Source: Methanolobus sp.
GTDB taxonomy: Archaea > Halobacteriota > Methanosarcinia > Methanosarcinales > Methanosarcinaceae
NCBI RefSeq assembly: GCF_016278365.1
Contig: NZ_JADQBZ010000005.1
Location: 1-64,000, forward strand
Reading direction: 5' to 3'
Length of the DNA: 64,000 bases
In this document: one piece after another, positions 63,322 through 64,000 of the stretch
Layout of the letters: each line of letters begins with the position of its first letter
Numbering within the stretch: the stretch's first letter is position 1
Program-made: the position numbers and the translations under genes
The notes under the pieces: generated by a model
The model's database searches: none
What the model was told of the DNA's origin: nothing
Seen by the model: the letters and a program-made list of their open reading frames with translations, nothing else

Positions 63322-64000
63322 TCAATAAGACTTCTCACGAATATTCTCAGTAGTCTCAGTGCCGTGAAATACCGTCAATTCCTCCACACTCTCCTTTTCA
63401 GGAGCATCAGGCGGGAGCGCTGCTACTATCCCGGCATACCAGTTGCTTGCAGGACCCGAAGTGATCCCGTGCGCAAATACGCTTATAATAACGGTTGTTA
63501 TTACAACCAAGCCTATGGTTCCAGAAACATTTATCCATTCCAGTCTTTCGATGGCGATGACCATAAGGACAACAGATGCAAGACCCCTTGGACCAAACCA
63601 GCCCATGAATAGGCTGGTCACAATGTTAAAATGACTGCCAATAAGTGAGACAGCCACAGGAATCATACGGAATACCGTAAGGCTGAGAATTGCATATGCA
63701 AGTATCTTCAAGTCTACAAGGGGAAGATACTCTACAGACATGACACCCAGAGTAAATAAGACCGCAAGATTCAGTGTATTCCCCTCAGCTCTTGGAAGGA
63801 TCATTTCCTCTTCGGTGATTTTCCTTCCTGTCGTCCTGGTGGCAAGGCCTGCAAAGAACGCTGCAACGAATCCGTTTCCTCCCATCTCTTCTGCCACGAT
63901 CCATGATATCAGGGCCAGTGTTACAAATCCAGTCCTATAGTAGACATTTGACATAGACCCGGTCATAAAGGCCCTGCTTAATAACCACCCTCCTGCAAGG
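63322..64000 (-). CDS. Cation:proton antiporter (CPA type), cut by the window edge
   Basis: The frame is open to the right edge (64000), so the true N-terminus is outside. About 225 residues are visible with five or six helices: LALISWIVAEEMGGNGFVAAFFAGLA, a loop RTTGRKITEEE, and LFMGWFGPRGLASVVLMVIAIE, with the GPRG motif typical of NhaP/CPA1-type antiporters. The ion-binding TD/ND motif would be in the missing half. An internal ATG at 63966 is not the start. Ends 42 nt before mscS, same strand. Confidence 0.85.
   Translation of the reverse strand, partial: LAGGWLLSRAFMTGSMSNVYYRTGFVTLALISWIVAEEMGGNGFVAAFFAGLATRTTGRKITEEEMILPRAEGNTLNLAVLFTLGVMSVEYLPLVDLKILAYAILSLTVFRMIPVAVSLIGSHFNIVTSLFMGWFGPRGLASVVLMVIAIERLEWINVSGTIGLVVITTVIISVFAHGITSGPASNWYAGIVAALPPDAPEKESVEELTVFHGTETTENIREKSY

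Noticed and set aside
1-64000. tRNA, rRNA, CRISPR arrays and insertion sequences.
   Set aside because: Reading of all intergenic gaps showed no cloverleaf, regular repeat-spacer pattern or transposase.

Overview
The window is a piece of chromosome from a methanogenic euryarchaeon, most probably a methylotrophic member of the Methanosarcinaceae. It carries the complete membrane methyltransferase operon mtrEDCBAFGH, coenzyme M synthesis by the cysteate synthase plus ComDE route, F420 glutamylation (CofE), a cupin-type glucose-6-phosphate isomerase, archaeal ApgM, NrpRII, Thg1, SRP19, SecDF/Sec61beta and an RFC small subunit. Promoters are TATA-type and several genes look leaderless. Genus is not decidable from the sequence alone. 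I see no IS element, CRISPR array, rRNA or tRNA gene.

Layout. 0-9.2 kb: two very long TPR proteins (one cytosolic, one exported), a hydrolase/phosphoribosyltransferase pair, a HAD phosphatase and a small TPR protein. 9.4-15.1 kb: a tightly overlapping coenzyme M operon (cysteate synthase, ABC-type ATPase, HypB-like GTPase, Fe-S protein, ComD, ComE), facing a DUF39-ferredoxin protein of the methanogenesis-marker-16 type; the three middle genes and the DUF39 protein are the best candidates for undescribed biology. 15.2-26.9 kb: housekeeping genes (TyrRS, Thg1, PRC-barrel, malate dehydrogenase, RNase H-like exonuclease, UvrC, PGI, NrpRII, RecJ-like DHH protein, nuclease, YjbQ with a newly called 59-residue membrane partner). 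27.4-36.2 kb: a membrane protein, an orphan MinD-like ATPase, an HTH protein, then secF-secD-rfcS-elp3, dCMP deaminase and CofE. 36.4-42 kb: Hsp20, ApgM, aspartate kinase, PurM and two small unknowns.

42-47 kb is the mtr operon, with its own promoter and a clear terminator. Upstream of it lies a U32-family protein translationally coupled to a small cysteine-rich protein. 48.7-52.7 kb: a TIM-barrel isomerase, USP, SRP19, a 59-residue Sec61beta and MtnA. 52.9 kb to the right edge is an envelope/stress accessory block: three DUF308 proteins, DUF1269, DUF6325-like, LURP-one-like and WHy/LEA14-like proteins (one copy frameshifted), an MFS exporter, an AI-2E family permease, an MscS channel and a CPA-type antiporter cut by the window edge. 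A diverged copy of the MFS leader and first codons sits at 61.4-61.56 kb, a sign of local duplication and decay in this block.
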